The notes: generated from the sequence alone by a model not told the origin. Shown: positions 1 through 8,930, counted from the first letter of the stretch. The stretch is DNA of 64,000 bases from JANQRA01 sp035550735 (GCA_035550735.1 DASZOM010000052.1:1-64000), one strand, 5' to 3'. Translations and numbers: made by a program.

Positions 1-12
1 CAACCCTGGGTT
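1..12. repeat. Partial copy of a short palindromic intergenic element
   Basis: The window opens with CAACCCTGGGTT, directly downstream of the stop codon of the CGNR gene. The same 12 bases form the outer end of the long hairpin at 43673-43719, which also lies just past the 3' end of minus-strand genes. The left half of this copy is outside the window, so the match may be chance. Confidence 0.4.
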
Positions 13-17
13 GCGCG

Positions 18-578
18 TCAGGCGCCAGCCCGGCGGCGATAGGTGCGGTTCTTCGCCCGGTTCCCGCACACCGCCATCGAGCACCAGCCTCCCGAGCGGT
101 TGCGGGAGTGGTCGTAGAACAGCCACGAGCACTGCCGGCACAGCTTCATCCGCTGCCAGGAGCCGTCGAGCATCGCCTCGTGGACAATGGCGAACAGAGC
201 TCCCAGTGCCCGATCCGCACCTACGCCCATCGGCTCGAGGGTCAGTCTCGAGCCCTCGCCGGGCCCGATCCGCACCACCGCGCACAGCCCGGCGGACTCC
301 GGGGCCACGCCGCCTGCCAACGCCCGTATCGCCTCGCGGCCTTCACGCAGACGCCCCGCCTCGGCCGGGGTCAGGACCCCACCCGGCTCCAACAGGCCGT
401 TCTCCACGAGCCAGCGGGCCGCCTTCTCCGGTGTGCCCAGACGGTCGCGCTCAGCCTCCAACTCGTGGTTGTGGGAGTTGACGAACCTCTGCACGACGCG
501 CAGCGGCGGCGGTGCCGGCTCCCGTCCCCCGGGCTCGAGATCCACCCCGAGACGATCGAGATAGGTCTCACGGTCCAT
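18..578 (-). CDS. CGNR zinc-finger (ABATE-type) putative transcriptional regulator
   Basis: This 186-residue protein has the two-part layout of the CGNR family. An N-terminal helical ABATE-like region covers about residues 1-125. A C-terminal treble-clef-like zinc finger covers about 140-180, with Cys pairs in LCRQC and CSMAVCGNR and a basic tail after them. Family members are thought to bind DNA and act as stress or metabolite regulators; no ligand can be inferred here. The start is an ATG at 578, and the first residues, MDRETYLDRLGVDL, look like a normal family start. It is divergent from the binding-protein gene at 663, with an 84-bp spacer that must hold both promoters. The gene ends next to a palindromic element at the window edge. 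Confidence 0.85.
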   Translation of the reverse strand: MDRETYLDRLGVDLEPGGREPAPPPLRVVQRFVNSHNHELEAERDRLGTPEKAARWLVENGLLEPGGVLTPAEAGRLREGREAIRALAGGVAPESAGLCAVVRIGPGEGSRLTLEPMGVGADRALGALFAIVHEAMLDGSWQRMKLCRQCSWLFYDHSRNRSGGWCSMAVCGNRAKNRTYRRRAGA

Positions 579-662
579 CAGGGTCCTGCCGGGTGGTGTG
601 TCATATCCGTGACCAGCAAAGGCATTTGACTGGTTAGTGGCGGAATCATAACGTGGCTGCCA

Positions 663-1892
663 ATGCCGCGAAGGATGCTCTTGGTCTCCCTGCTCATCCT
701 GGTGCTGGCCGGAGCCGTCACCTGGGGAGTCGTCGCCCTGGGCGGACCGTCCCCACCGATCTCGATCGGTGTCATCTACAACACCTCAGGTGGGCTGAAG
801 TGGCTCGACGACCCTGGTCTCAATGGCGTCCTCCTCGCCGCCGAGCAGATCAACGACGAGGGCGGCGTCCTCGGCCGCCAGATCGAGGTCGTCGCAGGCG
901 ACGGCACCACTGACGTGGTCAAGATGACCGATGTCGCCGCGCAACTGACTGCGCGCGACGACATCGTCGCCCTCGCCGGGATCAACGAGCCTCTCCACGC
1001 CGTCGCCCCGGTCCGCGCCACGATCAAGCGAGCCGACGGCGGTTTCCTCACTTTCAGCCACTCCGAGACCGCGCTGGCCGTGGGCGAGGTGGCCCAGGCT
1101 GCCGGGGTCCCCTTCGTCACCGCGGGCTCGACTCGGGGGAGCCTGCCCGAGGTCGTCGGCGACGAGGCGTTCATGGTCGCCGCACCCCATGAGGACGGCG
1201 CCACGGCGATCGCCCGCTACGCATGGGACGATCTGGGCGGGCGGGAAGCGTGGGTCCTCGTCGACGAGAGATCCGATTACGCAAAGGGTCTGGCGGCTGC
1301 CTTCGAGGAGGCCTGGACCGGGCTTGGAGGCGGGCTCACCGGCGACGGCTACACACCCGGGGCGGTGATCCAGATCCCCGATCAGATCGAGCGTCTCGAG
1401 TCCCAGACGACGACACCGGACGTCATCTTCATCGCCAGCATGCCGAACGATGGCGGGTATCTGCTCGACCAGTTGCGAGAGGCTGGAGTCGACCAGCCGG
1501 TCCTGTTCGCCGATGTCGTCGACCCGCGCTACATCGAGGCGATGGGTGGCGACATGAGAGACGTCCACATGGCGACCCACGGGTCGATCGAGGACCCGGA
1601 CGACGACATGCAGGCCTTCGTCGACGCCTACTCGGAGGAGCATGGGACCGCCCCGGAGAGCGCCACCGCCATGCTCGGATACGACACGATGCGTCTCATC
1701 GCGGAAGCCATCGAGCGAGCCGGTTCGACATCACACGAGGCGGTGACCGGGAGCCTCGCCGAGACCTCCGACTTCGCCGCCCTCACCGGGACGCTCACCT
1801 ACCCGGACGGTCACACGCCGTCCAAGCCGATCACCATCGTCGCCTACGAGGGTGGGGAGCCCGAGGTCGTCGCCGAGATCACCATCCGCTGA
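663..1892 (+). CDS. Branched-chain amino acid type ABC substrate-binding protein (orphan)
   Basis: The 409-residue product has an N-terminal hydrophobic segment (about residues 5-27) that serves as a signal peptide or anchor, with no lipobox Cys. A type 1 periplasmic-binding fold of the Leu/Ile/Val-binding (Peripla_BP_6) class follows. Typical elements are IGVIYNTSG at the start of the fold, the helix LAAEQINDEGGVLGR, and the phrase YDTMRLIAEAIERAG near the C-terminus. The protein should bind a small solute outside the membrane for an ABC importer or a receptor. No permease or ATPase gene lies beside it, so it either serves a distant transporter or works as a sensor. It reads away from the CGNR gene and is followed 40 bp later by a TfoX-like gene on the same strand. 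Confidence 0.85.
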   Translation: MPRRMLLVSLLILVLAGAVTWGVVALGGPSPPISIGVIYNTSGGLKWLDDPGLNGVLLAAEQINDEGGVLGRQIEVVAGDGTTDVVKMTDVAAQLTARDDIVALAGINEPLHAVAPVRATIKRADGGFLTFSHSETALAVGEVAQAAGVPFVTAGSTRGSLPEVVGDEAFMVAAPHEDGATAIARYAWDDLGGREAWVLVDERSDYAKGLAAAFEEAWTGLGGGLTGDGYTPGAVIQIPDQIERLESQTTTPDVIFIASMPNDGGYLLDQLREAGVDQPVLFADVVDPRYIEAMGGDMRDVHMATHGSIEDPDDDMQAFVDAYSEEHGTAPESATAMLGYDTMRLIAEAIERAGSTSHEAVTGSLAETSDFAALTGTLTYPDGHTPSKPITIVAYEGGEPEVVAEITIR

Positions 1893-1932
1893 GGTCTCCG
1901 GGGCCCGAGCCGCCAGCTAGGTTGATCGGGCC

Positions 1933-2265
1933 ATGGCATACGACGAGGCATTGGCGGCCACAGTCCGGGACCTGGTCGGCCCGGGCAGCGGGATCGGTGA
2001 GCGGGAGATGTTCGGCGGGATCGCATTCATGGTCGACGGGAACATGGCGGTGGGCGTCACCGGCGGAGACCTGATGGTGAGGGTGGGCAAGGAAGGGCAC
2101 GAAGACGCGGTGTCGCTTCCCGGGGCGAGAGCTTTCGAGATGGGCGGGAAGGGACCGATGGTCGGCTGGATCCGGGTGTCAGAGGAGGGATTCGCCTCCG
2201 AGACGGAGCTCGCCGAATGGGTCGACCGCGGTGTCGGCTACGCCCGCAGCCTCCCACCCAAGTGA
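1933..2265 (+). CDS. TfoX/Sxy N-terminal domain protein
   Basis: This 110-residue protein matches the stand-alone TfoX N-terminal domain, with the family phrases REMFGGIAFMVDGNMAVGV and a Lys-Gly rich turn, GGKGPMVGWIRV. In Gammaproteobacteria the full Sxy/TfoX protein activates competence genes. In actinobacteria the isolated N-domain is common and its role is unknown, so no competence function is claimed. The ATG start at 1933 is preceded by a modest purine stretch. The gene ends 3 bp from the stop of the convergent gene at 2269. Confidence 0.85.
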   Translation: MAYDEALAATVRDLVGPGSGIGEREMFGGIAFMVDGNMAVGVTGGDLMVRVGKEGHEDAVSLPGARAFEMGGKGPMVGWIRVSEEGFASETELAEWVDRGVGYARSLPPK

Positions 2266-2268
2266 GAC

Positions 2269-3120
2269 TCAACCCACCGGGTTCATCAAGCCGGTGTCGA
2301 CACGGTTCAGGTACCGGTCGGCCAGATAGTTGAGGAAGCGTCTCGCCGGCGTGAAGCCCTGAGCCATCTCCTCGAGGGGCTGACGGACCTGTGCCGGAAG
2401 GTGCGGTGTGGTCGCCGCCCTCTCGTACCAGGCGGATCCCAGCTGCTCGAGAAACCGGAGGTACTCCGCTCCGAACCCGTCGCCCCTTGCGCCGATCGAG
2501 CGGGCGAGACGGTCTCTCCCCACCGCGCTCACCGGATGGCGCGCCGTGTGATCGGGGAACACCCCGGTGAGGAAGAGGGCGACGTCTCCAAGACGACGGT
2601 ACCCACCGGCCCGCTGGGCGACCGGCAGGCTCTCCACCATCTCGGCAAGGTGCACCGGGTCGAGCTCGCTGAAGCGACGTCTCCGGTAGCCACGAGGTGT
2701 CCGGACCCACATCGTGCCGCTGGCCACCCTGGTGAACGAGTTGAGCAGCTCGATGATCAGGAAACGGCGGGTGGTGTCGTCGATGAACTCCCGCAGGCTC
2801 GCCACGTCGAACACGGGAAGCCTCTCCCCTGCTCCCACCCACTCCGGGACGTAGGAGACCGTCCTCAGGTCGCGTTTGGCCTGGTAGACCAGGGCCGAGA
2901 ACGCCAGGAGTGGTGTCAGACCCGAGATCATGCCCGGCTCCGATGTTCCAAAGACGACCTCGAAGAGACGAGGTTGGGAGAGGTAGGACTCGAGGGATGC
3001 GGGCGAGCTGGAGAGCCGGGCCCTCAGGTCATCGGTCGAGGAAATGTCACCGAGACCGGTCAGGACCCGGAGGTCGTGCTCACTGAGCCGTTCCACGAAG
3101 AGCGACTGATAGCCGGTCAT
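2269..3120 (-). CDS. Conserved hypothetical protein, about 283 residues
   Basis: I do not recognise this family. The predicted protein begins MTGYQSLFVERLSEHDLRVL and has no signal peptide or membrane span. It is mostly helical and rich in Arg and Leu, ending in LNYLADRYLNRVDTGLMNPVG. The frame stays open upstream to 3270, but the ATG at 3120 is preferred. It has an AGGA-like site about 8 bases upstream, and the longer form would run into the divergent gene at 3209 and start with low-quality sequence. It converges with the TfoX-like gene and probably shares a divergent promoter region with the small membrane gene at 3209. Confidence 0.7.
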   Translation of the reverse strand: MTGYQSLFVERLSEHDLRVLTGLGDISSTDDLRARLSSSPASLESYLSQPRLFEVVFGTSEPGMISGLTPLLAFSALVYQAKRDLRTVSYVPEWVGAGERLPVFDVASLREFIDDTTRRFLIIELLNSFTRVASGTMWVRTPRGYRRRRFSELDPVHLAEMVESLPVAQRAGGYRRLGDVALFLTGVFPDHTARHPVSAVGRDRLARSIGARGDGFGAEYLRFLEQLGSAWYERAATTPHLPAQVRQPLEEMAQGFTPARRFLNYLADRYLNRVDTGLMNPVG

Positions 3121-3208
3121 CGCACCATCCTCATCGTAAGAGGTCCGCCCACAAATCTGTGTCACTCGTCGCCGCCCGGCCCGGTGCCGGCCGGTACTGT
3201 CGGCGCCG

Positions 3209-3490
3209 ATGAGCGAGACAGCTCCAGCGCAGAGCCCGGTCGCCACCGCCCTCGGTGTGATCGGGATCATCCTCTACCTCGCCGTGGGGTTCATCTATCT
3301 CACCAGCGGTCTGGTGGTCCCCTTCCCCTGGCTGATCCTGTTGTGGCTGGTTTGGCTGGCCGGGATCTTCCCCCTGGTGCGGTTGTTCCAACGGCGACGG
3401 GCATGGACTCCGCTGCCGGCGCTCGCCGCGCTCGGCTTCTGGTGGGCGTACCTCGCCGTCGGCGAGGCGCTCTTCGGCTGGACCGCCTAG
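3209..3490 (+). CDS. Small three-span membrane protein of unknown function
   Basis: The 93-residue product has hydrophobic segments at about residues 12-34, 38-57 and 70-86, separated by a basic loop (RLFQRRRAW). It contains no motif I recognise. The ATG start has a weak ribosome site, but the hydrophobic periodicity and codon bias look genuine. It is followed 15 bp later by the convergent end of the DUF6510-like gene. Confidence 0.6.
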   Translation: MSETAPAQSPVATALGVIGIILYLAVGFIYLTSGLVVPFPWLILLWLVWLAGIFPLVRLFQRRRAWTPLPALAALGFWWAYLAVGEALFGWTA

Positions 3491-3505
3491 CCGCCCCCTT
3501 ACGGG

Positions 3506-3763
3506 TCAGACCTCGATCCAGCGCAGCGAGCCAACCCCCACCTTGACCCCGCCCGGCGTGGTCACCAGCACCATGAGCACCGAGTCACATCCGGGGCAGC
3601 GGAGGACGTGGCCGGGACAGTCGCGGTAGACCACCACCGTCGCCACCTGCGAGACCAGACCGCAGTGGTCGCAGCATCCCCGATGCTCGGTCACGTCGGC
3701 GGCGAACACATCCTGGAGGAGCGCAGCCACCGAATTGCCGTCCAGATGCCTGGGCTCGCTCAT
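3506..3763 (-). CDS. DUF6510-like zinc-ribbon protein, third gene of the oxidoreductase trio
   Basis: This 85-residue protein carries two CxxC knuckles, CCDHCG (about residues 29-34) and LRCPGCDS (about 55-62), spaced as in a zinc ribbon. It ends in a short beta-rich tail. The start is the ATG at 3763, whose A also belongs to the TGA stop of the upstream reductase gene (1-base overlap), so translation is probably coupled. Small zinc-ribbon proteins of this type often accompany a sulfite-oxidase-like enzyme and a ferredoxin-reductase-like flavoprotein in actinobacteria; its exact function is unknown. Confidence 0.8.
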   Translation of the reverse strand: MSEPRHLDGNSVAALLQDVFAADVTEHRGCCDHCGLVSQVATVVVYRDCPGHVLRCPGCDSVLMVLVTTPGGVKVGVGSLRWIEV

Positions 3764-4515
3764 CACGAGGGACCTCCCGTCGGCCCGAACCGCTCGGTCT
3801 TGACCCGCCCGGGCGGGTGGCCGATCGCCACCAGCGTGTCCGCCACCGTCTCCACGAAGCCGGTCGGGCCACAGACGAAGATCCGCGGTCGGTCCCGTGG
3901 AGGCCAGGTGGACCTCTCCAGGATCTCGAAATCGACACGTCGGTCGTATCCCTGCCAATCCGGTGGTCGGGAACGGGTCAGGGCGTAGGAGACCTCCAGG
4001 GAGCCCCCCGCCAGGGCCTCGAGCTCGGCGTGGTAGATCAGGTCGTCGAAGGTGCGCGCCGAGAAGAGAAGCCGGGTTGGGATCGGGCCGGGTGCGGCGG
4101 CGTTGGCCCGGGTCATCGCCATCAGCGGGACGACACCGCTACCCCCGGCGACGAGCTGGAGGGGCCCGCCGTTCCCCGGCTCCCACACGAAGTACCCGCC
4201 GATCGGCCCGCGCAGCTCGAGACGGTCGCCAACCCTGAGCTCGCCCACCAGGAAGGGCGACACCTCACCGTCGGGTATCGACTCGACGGTGAGCACCACC
4301 CGGCGATCCTCGGCGGGATTGGCGATCGAGTAGCTGCGTTGTGCCTGGTAGCCGTCCTCTGCGGTGAGGCGGATGTCGACGTGCTGGCCGGGTCGGTGGC
4401 CGGGCCAGCCGGGGACCTCGAAGCCGATGGACCGGACCGTCGGGGTCTCCGGAATGATCTCGACCACCTCTGCGACCTGCCAGCTCAGTCGCCCGAGTAG
4501 CGCTGCTCCCGCCAT
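3763..4515 (-). CDS. Ferredoxin-NADP reductase-like FAD oxidoreductase
   Basis: The 250-residue protein shows the FNR fold. The FAD-binding barrel contains RSYSIANPAED (about 60-70) and the glycine-rich LRGPIGGYF. The NAD(P)-binding half contains VAGGSGVVPLMAM (about 122-134) and the CGPTGFVE motif (about 217-224). There is no plant-type [2Fe-2S] domain, so electrons must pass to a separate partner. The gene overlaps the upstream molybdopterin oxidoreductase gene by 31 bp and the downstream zinc-ribbon gene by 1 bp. This arrangement implies one transcript and a working redox pair: NAD(P)H or FAD on one side, the molybdenum enzyme on the other. The direction of electron flow cannot be told from sequence. 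Confidence 0.85.
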   Translation of the reverse strand: MAGAALLGRLSWQVAEVVEIIPETPTVRSIGFEVPGWPGHRPGQHVDIRLTAEDGYQAQRSYSIANPAEDRRVVLTVESIPDGEVSPFLVGELRVGDRLELRGPIGGYFVWEPGNGGPLQLVAGGSGVVPLMAMTRANAAAPGPIPTRLLFSARTFDDLIYHAELEALAGGSLEVSYALTRSRPPDWQGYDRRVDFEILERSTWPPRDRPRIFVCGPTGFVETVADTLVAIGHPPGRVKTERFGPTGGPS

Positions 4516-5090
4516 GGGTCTCCGTAGATGTGATAGCCGTACGACTCCCAGAACCCGGGGCGGTCACGATCGACGAGCCGGATCGCACTGACCCACTTGG
4601 CCGACTTCCACAGATAGAGGTGAGGCACCAGCAGTCGAGCGGGTCCTCCGTGCTCGGGCGCCAGAGGCGCCCCGCCGTAGCCGAAGGCGACCCATGCCCG
4701 GCCACCCGTCAGGTCGGGCAGGGGGACGTTGGTGGTGTATCCGCCGTAGCACTCGATGTAGGCGAAACCGGCGGACGTGTCGAAGTCGGCGAGCAGCACG
4801 TCGAGGGAGACGCCCTCCCACATCGTGTCCAGCTTCGACCACTTGGTGACACAGTGGATGTCGACGGTGAGCTCCTCCGACGGCAGCGAGCGGAATCGAT
4901 CCCAGGACCAGCTCTGCTCCACCCCGTCCCGCCCGATGACGGTGAGCCTCCATTCGTCGGGAGGGATGCGAGGTGTGGGGCCGGCGGAGAGGACCGGGAA
5001 GTCGGCCGTCACGTACTGGCCGGGCGGCACCCTTCCCTCCGGTCCGTCCCCCCGAGGACGGCCCTTGAACCCTCTGGTCACGAAGCTCAC
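4485..5090 (-). CDS. Sulfite oxidase-like molybdopterin oxidoreductase (short, cytoplasmic type)
   Basis: This 201-residue protein consists almost only of the molybdopterin-binding domain of the sulfite oxidase/MsrP superfamily. The likely Mo-ligating Cys is in VDIHCVTKWSKLD (about residue 80). Cofactor-pocket phrases follow: ECYGGYTTNVPL, EHGGPARLLVPHLYLWKSAK and GYHIYGDPW. It lacks a Tat signal and the dimerisation domain of true sulfite oxidases, so it probably stays in the cytoplasm and its substrate is unknown. The GTG start at 5090 has little ribosome-site support. It heads the three-gene unit with the FNR-like reductase and the zinc-ribbon protein. Confidence 0.88.
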   Translation of the reverse strand: MSFVTRGFKGRPRGDGPEGRVPPGQYVTADFPVLSAGPTPRIPPDEWRLTVIGRDGVEQSWSWDRFRSLPSEELTVDIHCVTKWSKLDTMWEGVSLDVLLADFDTSAGFAYIECYGGYTTNVPLPDLTGGRAWVAFGYGGAPLAPEHGGPARLLVPHLYLWKSAKWVSAIRLVDRDRPGFWESYGYHIYGDPWREQRYSGD

Positions 5091-5119
5091 GAGAGAAAGC
5101 TACACACGAGCCGCTGGGA

Positions 5120-7204
5120 TCAGCGGGCGGGCACGTCGAACAGGTCACCCTCCCCGGTGACCTCGAACACCTCGATGACATTGTCACCGGAACGGAAATA
5201 GTCGGGGTGCACCATTGCGAGGAAGCCGACCCGGCCATCGGACACATATGCCCTGGTGATCGTGGCGATCTCACCGTTCACCGCGATGGCGAGGACCTCG
5301 GAGCCCAGAGCGGGCCCGTGCAGGGTGCCGCCGACTCTCGCGGGGACGACATCCGCGGCGAGGTCGACGTCCCGGTACAGCTCGGGCTCCAGCAAGCGAA
5401 ACTCGAAGGCGGAGACACCGGTGGGCGAAGGTGCCGTAGAGACCAGGTCGGGGCTCCCCGCGGGACGCAGGGCCCAGGGGTCTCCACCGGGAAACAAACT
5501 CTCGATCCGCCGGGCCACGTCGAGCTTCTCGGTCCCGTCGGTCCCGTAGGTCGCACTGCTGTCGGGACCGAAGGTCGTGGTCTCCGTCCGCATCGGATCG
5601 GGACCGAGCAACGACACCCCCTCCACGCCGGATGGGAGACGGGCCCCGATCACCTGGGCGATCGTGGGCATGATGTCGATGGTGAGGGCGCGACGCACAT
5701 CGACAGTCCCGGCACGGTCCCCGCCGGGCAGCTTGACGAACAGTGGCACCGCGGCGATCTCGCCAACGCTCTCCTCGGTGATGCGTCGCTGATGATCGAC
5801 GCCGGGTCTGATGGCGATCCCGTGGTCGGCGACCACGATCATCAGGGCGTCGTCGTAGATCCCCTGGCCCTCGAGGGCGGTGATCACCTCCCCGAGGACG
5901 CGATCGGCGTAACCGACCTGGAGCAGATGCCGCTGCATAGATTGGGCGACGAGGAACTCGTCGGTGATCCATCCTCCGCTCCGGGCGGCAGGGTTGGCCG
6001 ACACGACATACGGGTAGCGACGCCCGTCGGGGAGGTATTGCCACGGGTGATGGGGAAGGATCGCGTGCAGGTAGTACAGGGGCGGGCGGTCGCCGGCTCC
6101 TTGCCGGATCTCGTCGAGGATCCGCTCGATGGGCACACGGGGCCCTGCCCGCAACTCCTCCCGGAACTCCTCCCTGGGCTCGAAGTCATCGGCCAGGGCG
6201 TTGAAGTCACCCCAGGCCCGATCGATCGGGGGGAGCTGCTCGCTCATCGGCTCGGGCAGGAGGACATGGCCGGCCACGATCGACACGTCCTCGGTCAGCG
6301 AGGAGACCGAGGCAGTCAGACCCTCACAGAGGGCACGGGGACAGAGCTGGGTGATCGACTCGTGGACGAACAGGTCGTAGTCGTCCCGCAGCCCGGTGAA
6401 GAGATTGAACGGGTACTGCCCGGTGATCGGGACCTGGGATTGATCCGGGACCGAGCCGGTGAGGATCGCCGGCACCGAATGCTCGGTCTGCTGCTCCACT
6501 GTGACCGCGTTCGGGTACCAGATGCCATCGGAGAGAAGACGTGCGAAGTTGGGATACCGGTCGCCACGAAGCTCGCCGTCCCCGTCGATGATCGAGGCCA
6601 GGGGGAACTCGTCGAAGACGGCCACCACCACCGGCACCGGATTGGAGATGGGGAGGGGATTGCCGAGCTGGCCGTCGGGCTCACCCAGGACGTCTCCGAC
6701 GGGCGAGGCGAACAGATAGACACCGAGAAGGAGCACGGGCGCGGCGAGCAGATACCGCCCTCCGACACGCACCGCCGGGTAGCGGCGGAAGCCCCAGCCG
6801 AAGATGATCCCGATCCCCACGGCGAGCACGAGCACCAGCCACCAGGGAATGGGGAGCCGGCGCAGGTATAGGGAGGCGAGTGACACCGAGCCTGCGACGA
6901 CCAGGAGTGTGGTGATCGTCCGGCCGACCCGACCCGGGATCAGCCCGAACAGACCGATGACGACCGGGATCACCACGGAGAGTGCGACCCCCAGAATGAG
7001 GATCTCACTGCGCGGTGAGCGTCTCGCCAGGAAGAACTCGGCATTGCTGCCGAGGAGATCGAGCACCGGCCAGGTGACTCCGAGCAGCGTCACCACCACC
7101 AGAGCGGTGAACCTGTCGATTGCGGATGGCCATCGCTGAAGCTGCGTCGGGCCAGGCGGCTGCGGCCCCGCCCTCTTCACCGAGATGAGGTCTCTTCTCG
7201 ACAC
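5120..7204 (-). CDS. Membrane-anchored sulfatase-like hydrolase
   Basis: The 694-residue protein starts with about five membrane spans (residues 28-180). A large extracytoplasmic alkaline-phosphatase-superfamily domain follows. The metal-site start is VVVAVFDEFP (about 192-201). A nucleophile region lies near VEQQTEHSVPAILTG, where a Thr or Ser before EHSVP is the candidate. The later metal site is MIVVADHGIAI (about 445). The layout resembles lipoteichoic-acid synthase-like or arylsulfatase-like membrane enzymes that modify cell-envelope glycans or lipids. The short C-terminal domain (about 580-694) is beta-rich and unrecognised. The start is a GTG at 7204 without a clear ribosome site. The substrate is unknown. 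Confidence 0.8.
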   Translation of the reverse strand: MSRRDLISVKRAGPQPPGPTQLQRWPSAIDRFTALVVVTLLGVTWPVLDLLGSNAEFFLARRSPRSEILILGVALSVVIPVVIGLFGLIPGRVGRTITTLLVVAGSVSLASLYLRRLPIPWWLVLVLAVGIGIIFGWGFRRYPAVRVGGRYLLAAPVLLLGVYLFASPVGDVLGEPDGQLGNPLPISNPVPVVVAVFDEFPLASIIDGDGELRGDRYPNFARLLSDGIWYPNAVTVEQQTEHSVPAILTGSVPDQSQVPITGQYPFNLFTGLRDDYDLFVHESITQLCPRALCEGLTASVSSLTEDVSIVAGHVLLPEPMSEQLPPIDRAWGDFNALADDFEPREEFREELRAGPRVPIERILDEIRQGAGDRPPLYYLHAILPHHPWQYLPDGRRYPYVVSANPAARSGGWITDEFLVAQSMQRHLLQVGYADRVLGEVITALEGQGIYDDALMIVVADHGIAIRPGVDHQRRITEESVGEIAAVPLFVKLPGGDRAGTVDVRRALTIDIMPTIAQVIGARLPSGVEGVSLLGPDPMRTETTTFGPDSSATYGTDGTEKLDVARRIESLFPGGDPWALRPAGSPDLVSTAPSPTGVSAFEFRLLEPELYRDVDLAADVVPARVGGTLHGPALGSEVLAIAVNGEIATITRAYVSDGRVGFLAMVHPDYFRSGDNVIEVFEVTGEGDLFDVPAR

Positions 7205-7254
7205 GAGTCGTCACAGACTAGGAATGCCCCACTGTCAAGAACGTGTGCCCATCT

Positions 7255-8502
7255 TCAGACGGCATCGGCGGGTGCGACGACCCGTCCGCGTTGATCGCCG
7301 ACCAGCCGCCGGTGAGCCCAAACCGCCACACCGACCGCGGCCACGGCACCGATTGCCAGGGCGTATCGCGGCCCGAAGTGCTCGCCGACCCACCCCACGA
7401 TCGGTGCGCCGAGCGGACGGGAGCCGAGGACGGCGGCGGTCCGCAATGCGATCACCCTGCCCCTCATCCCGGGGACCGAGTTGAGCTGGATCAACGAGTT
7501 CCCCAGGGTGAAGAAGGAGGTCGAAGCCATCCCCACGAAGAACAGGGCCACGCATGCCATCCACATGCCGGAGGCGATCGCGGCCAGGGCGACCGCGCCC
7601 CCCAGCCCGTAGGCGAGCCAGATCAGAGACCGCCCGGGGCGTTCTCCCCGGGCCGCCGTGTAGAGGCCCCCGGCCACCGAGCCCAGGCCCATGGCGGCGA
7701 ACATCACACCGAAGGCGTCGGCGCTGCCGCCGAAGGTGAACCTGGCCAGCAGCGGGAGCACGACTTCGAACTCGTAGGTGAGCAGGCCGATCACACCCAT
7801 CATCGCCAGAGGCACGAAGAGCTGGGGCTCGCCGCGGACATAGACGAGCGCATCCCGGAGCTGTCGTTTCCGTCTCGGCTCGGGTGTGGAGCGCTCGAAG
7901 TCGGCGCCCCTCATCATGAGCAGGGCGACGATGAAGAACAGGTACGAGACCGAGTTGATCACGAAGCAGGCCCCGATTCCGAGGGTGACGATCAGCACGC
8001 CACCGGCGGCAGGGCCGACGATCCGTGCCGTGTTCATGAGCACCGAGTTGAGACCGACGGCGTTGATGAGACGAGACCGTCCCACCATCTCCATGACGAA
8101 CGCATGCCGTGCGGGGTTGTCGAAGCTGCCGACCACCCCATGGACGAGGGCGAGCACGAACACCATCCACAGCTGCACCGAGTCGGTGATGACCAGGACA
8201 CCGAGGGCGGCGGCCGTGAACGCCGCCATGACCTGGGTGACGTAGAGCACACGTCTCTTGTCGAATCGGTCGGCGATGAGCCCGCCCAGGGGAGCCATCA
8301 GCATGATGGGAAGGAACTGGACCGCGGTCACCGCCCCCACCGCCGACCCGCTCCCGGTCAGCTCGAGGACCAGCCACGACTGGGCGATGCGTTGCATCCA
8401 GCTGCCTGACACCGAGATCACCTGGCCCACGAAGTAGATGCGGAAGTTGCGGACTGCTAAGGCGGAGAAGGTCCTCCGCAGCAGGACCGATGGCGGAGTC
8501 AC
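7255..8502 (-). CDS. MFS transporter, MFS_3/EntS-like exporter
   Basis: The 415-residue protein has about twelve hydrophobic spans and the N-terminal signature of the MFS_3 (enterobactin exporter EntS-like) group: RNFRIYFVGQVISVSGSWMQ, followed by the loop-2/3 motif GGLIADRFDKRRVL. Members export siderophores, macrolides or other small hydrophobic compounds; the cargo here cannot be told. Its GTG start overlaps the TGA of the upstream MarR gene (8499-8502), so the pair is co-transcribed and the MarR protein most likely controls the pump in response to its cargo. Confidence 0.87.
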   Translation of the reverse strand: MTPPSVLLRRTFSALAVRNFRIYFVGQVISVSGSWMQRIAQSWLVLELTGSGSAVGAVTAVQFLPIMLMAPLGGLIADRFDKRRVLYVTQVMAAFTAAALGVLVITDSVQLWMVFVLALVHGVVGSFDNPARHAFVMEMVGRSRLINAVGLNSVLMNTARIVGPAAGGVLIVTLGIGACFVINSVSYLFFIVALLMMRGADFERSTPEPRRKRQLRDALVYVRGEPQLFVPLAMMGVIGLLTYEFEVVLPLLARFTFGGSADAFGVMFAAMGLGSVAGGLYTAARGERPGRSLIWLAYGLGGAVALAAIASGMWMACVALFFVGMASTSFFTLGNSLIQLNSVPGMRGRVIALRTAAVLGSRPLGAPIVGWVGEHFGPRYALAIGAVAAVGVAVWAHRRLVGDQRGRVVAPADAV

Positions 8503-8930
8503 TCGTCCTCCCCGAGACGGTCGAGTGTGGCGATGACCGCGGCGAGAGTCGCCCTCTCCTCCGGACTGAGACGTGCGAGCCGGCGAGCCACCATCGCGGT
8601 CCTCTCCTCGCGTCCTTTGTCCAGGACCTCACGACCCCTCCCGGACAGCTCGACCAGGGAGCTGCGGCCGTCGTCGGGGTTGGGGTTCCGGATCACCAGG
8701 CCCTTCTCCACGAGACGGGCCACGATGCCGCTGATCGAGGCGGGCGCCACCGCCTCGAGCTCGGCGAGGCTGCTCATGCTCACCGGGCCATGGCGCCCGA
8801 GTGTCGCCAGCACCGAGAGTTGCGACGGGGTGAGCTGACCGGGGGTCCCCTGTCGGAGCCGGCGGGCGAGACGGCCCACCGCGAGACGCAACGAGTCGGC
8901 GAGCTCGGTCGACTCCGAATCATTTAGCAT
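8499..8930 (-). CDS. MarR-family transcriptional regulator
   Basis: The 143-residue protein has the MarR winged-helix layout. Helices flank a core with LTPSQLSVLATLGRHGPVSM, the recognition region APASISGIVARLVEKGLV, and the wing RNPNPDDGRSSLVELSGRG with the conserved DxRS. C-terminal helices (about 105-143) provide the dimer interface. It sits just upstream of, and overlaps by 4 bp, an MFS exporter gene, the usual regulator-pump pairing. A perfect inverted repeat overlaps its own start codon (8924-8936), which suggests autorepression. Confidence 0.92.
   Translation of the reverse strand: MLNDSESTELADSLRLAVGRLARRLRQGTPGQLTPSQLSVLATLGRHGPVSMSSLAELEAVAPASISGIVARLVEKGLVIRNPNPDDGRSSLVELSGRGREVLDKGREERTAMVARRLARLSPEERATLAAVIATLDRLGEDE

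Noticed and set aside
5207..6871. A 554-codon open frame antisense to the sulfatase gene
   Set aside because: It mirrors the sulfatase frame, is rich in Gly/Arg/Asp-type shadow composition and has no domain; long antisense frames are expected at this GC content.
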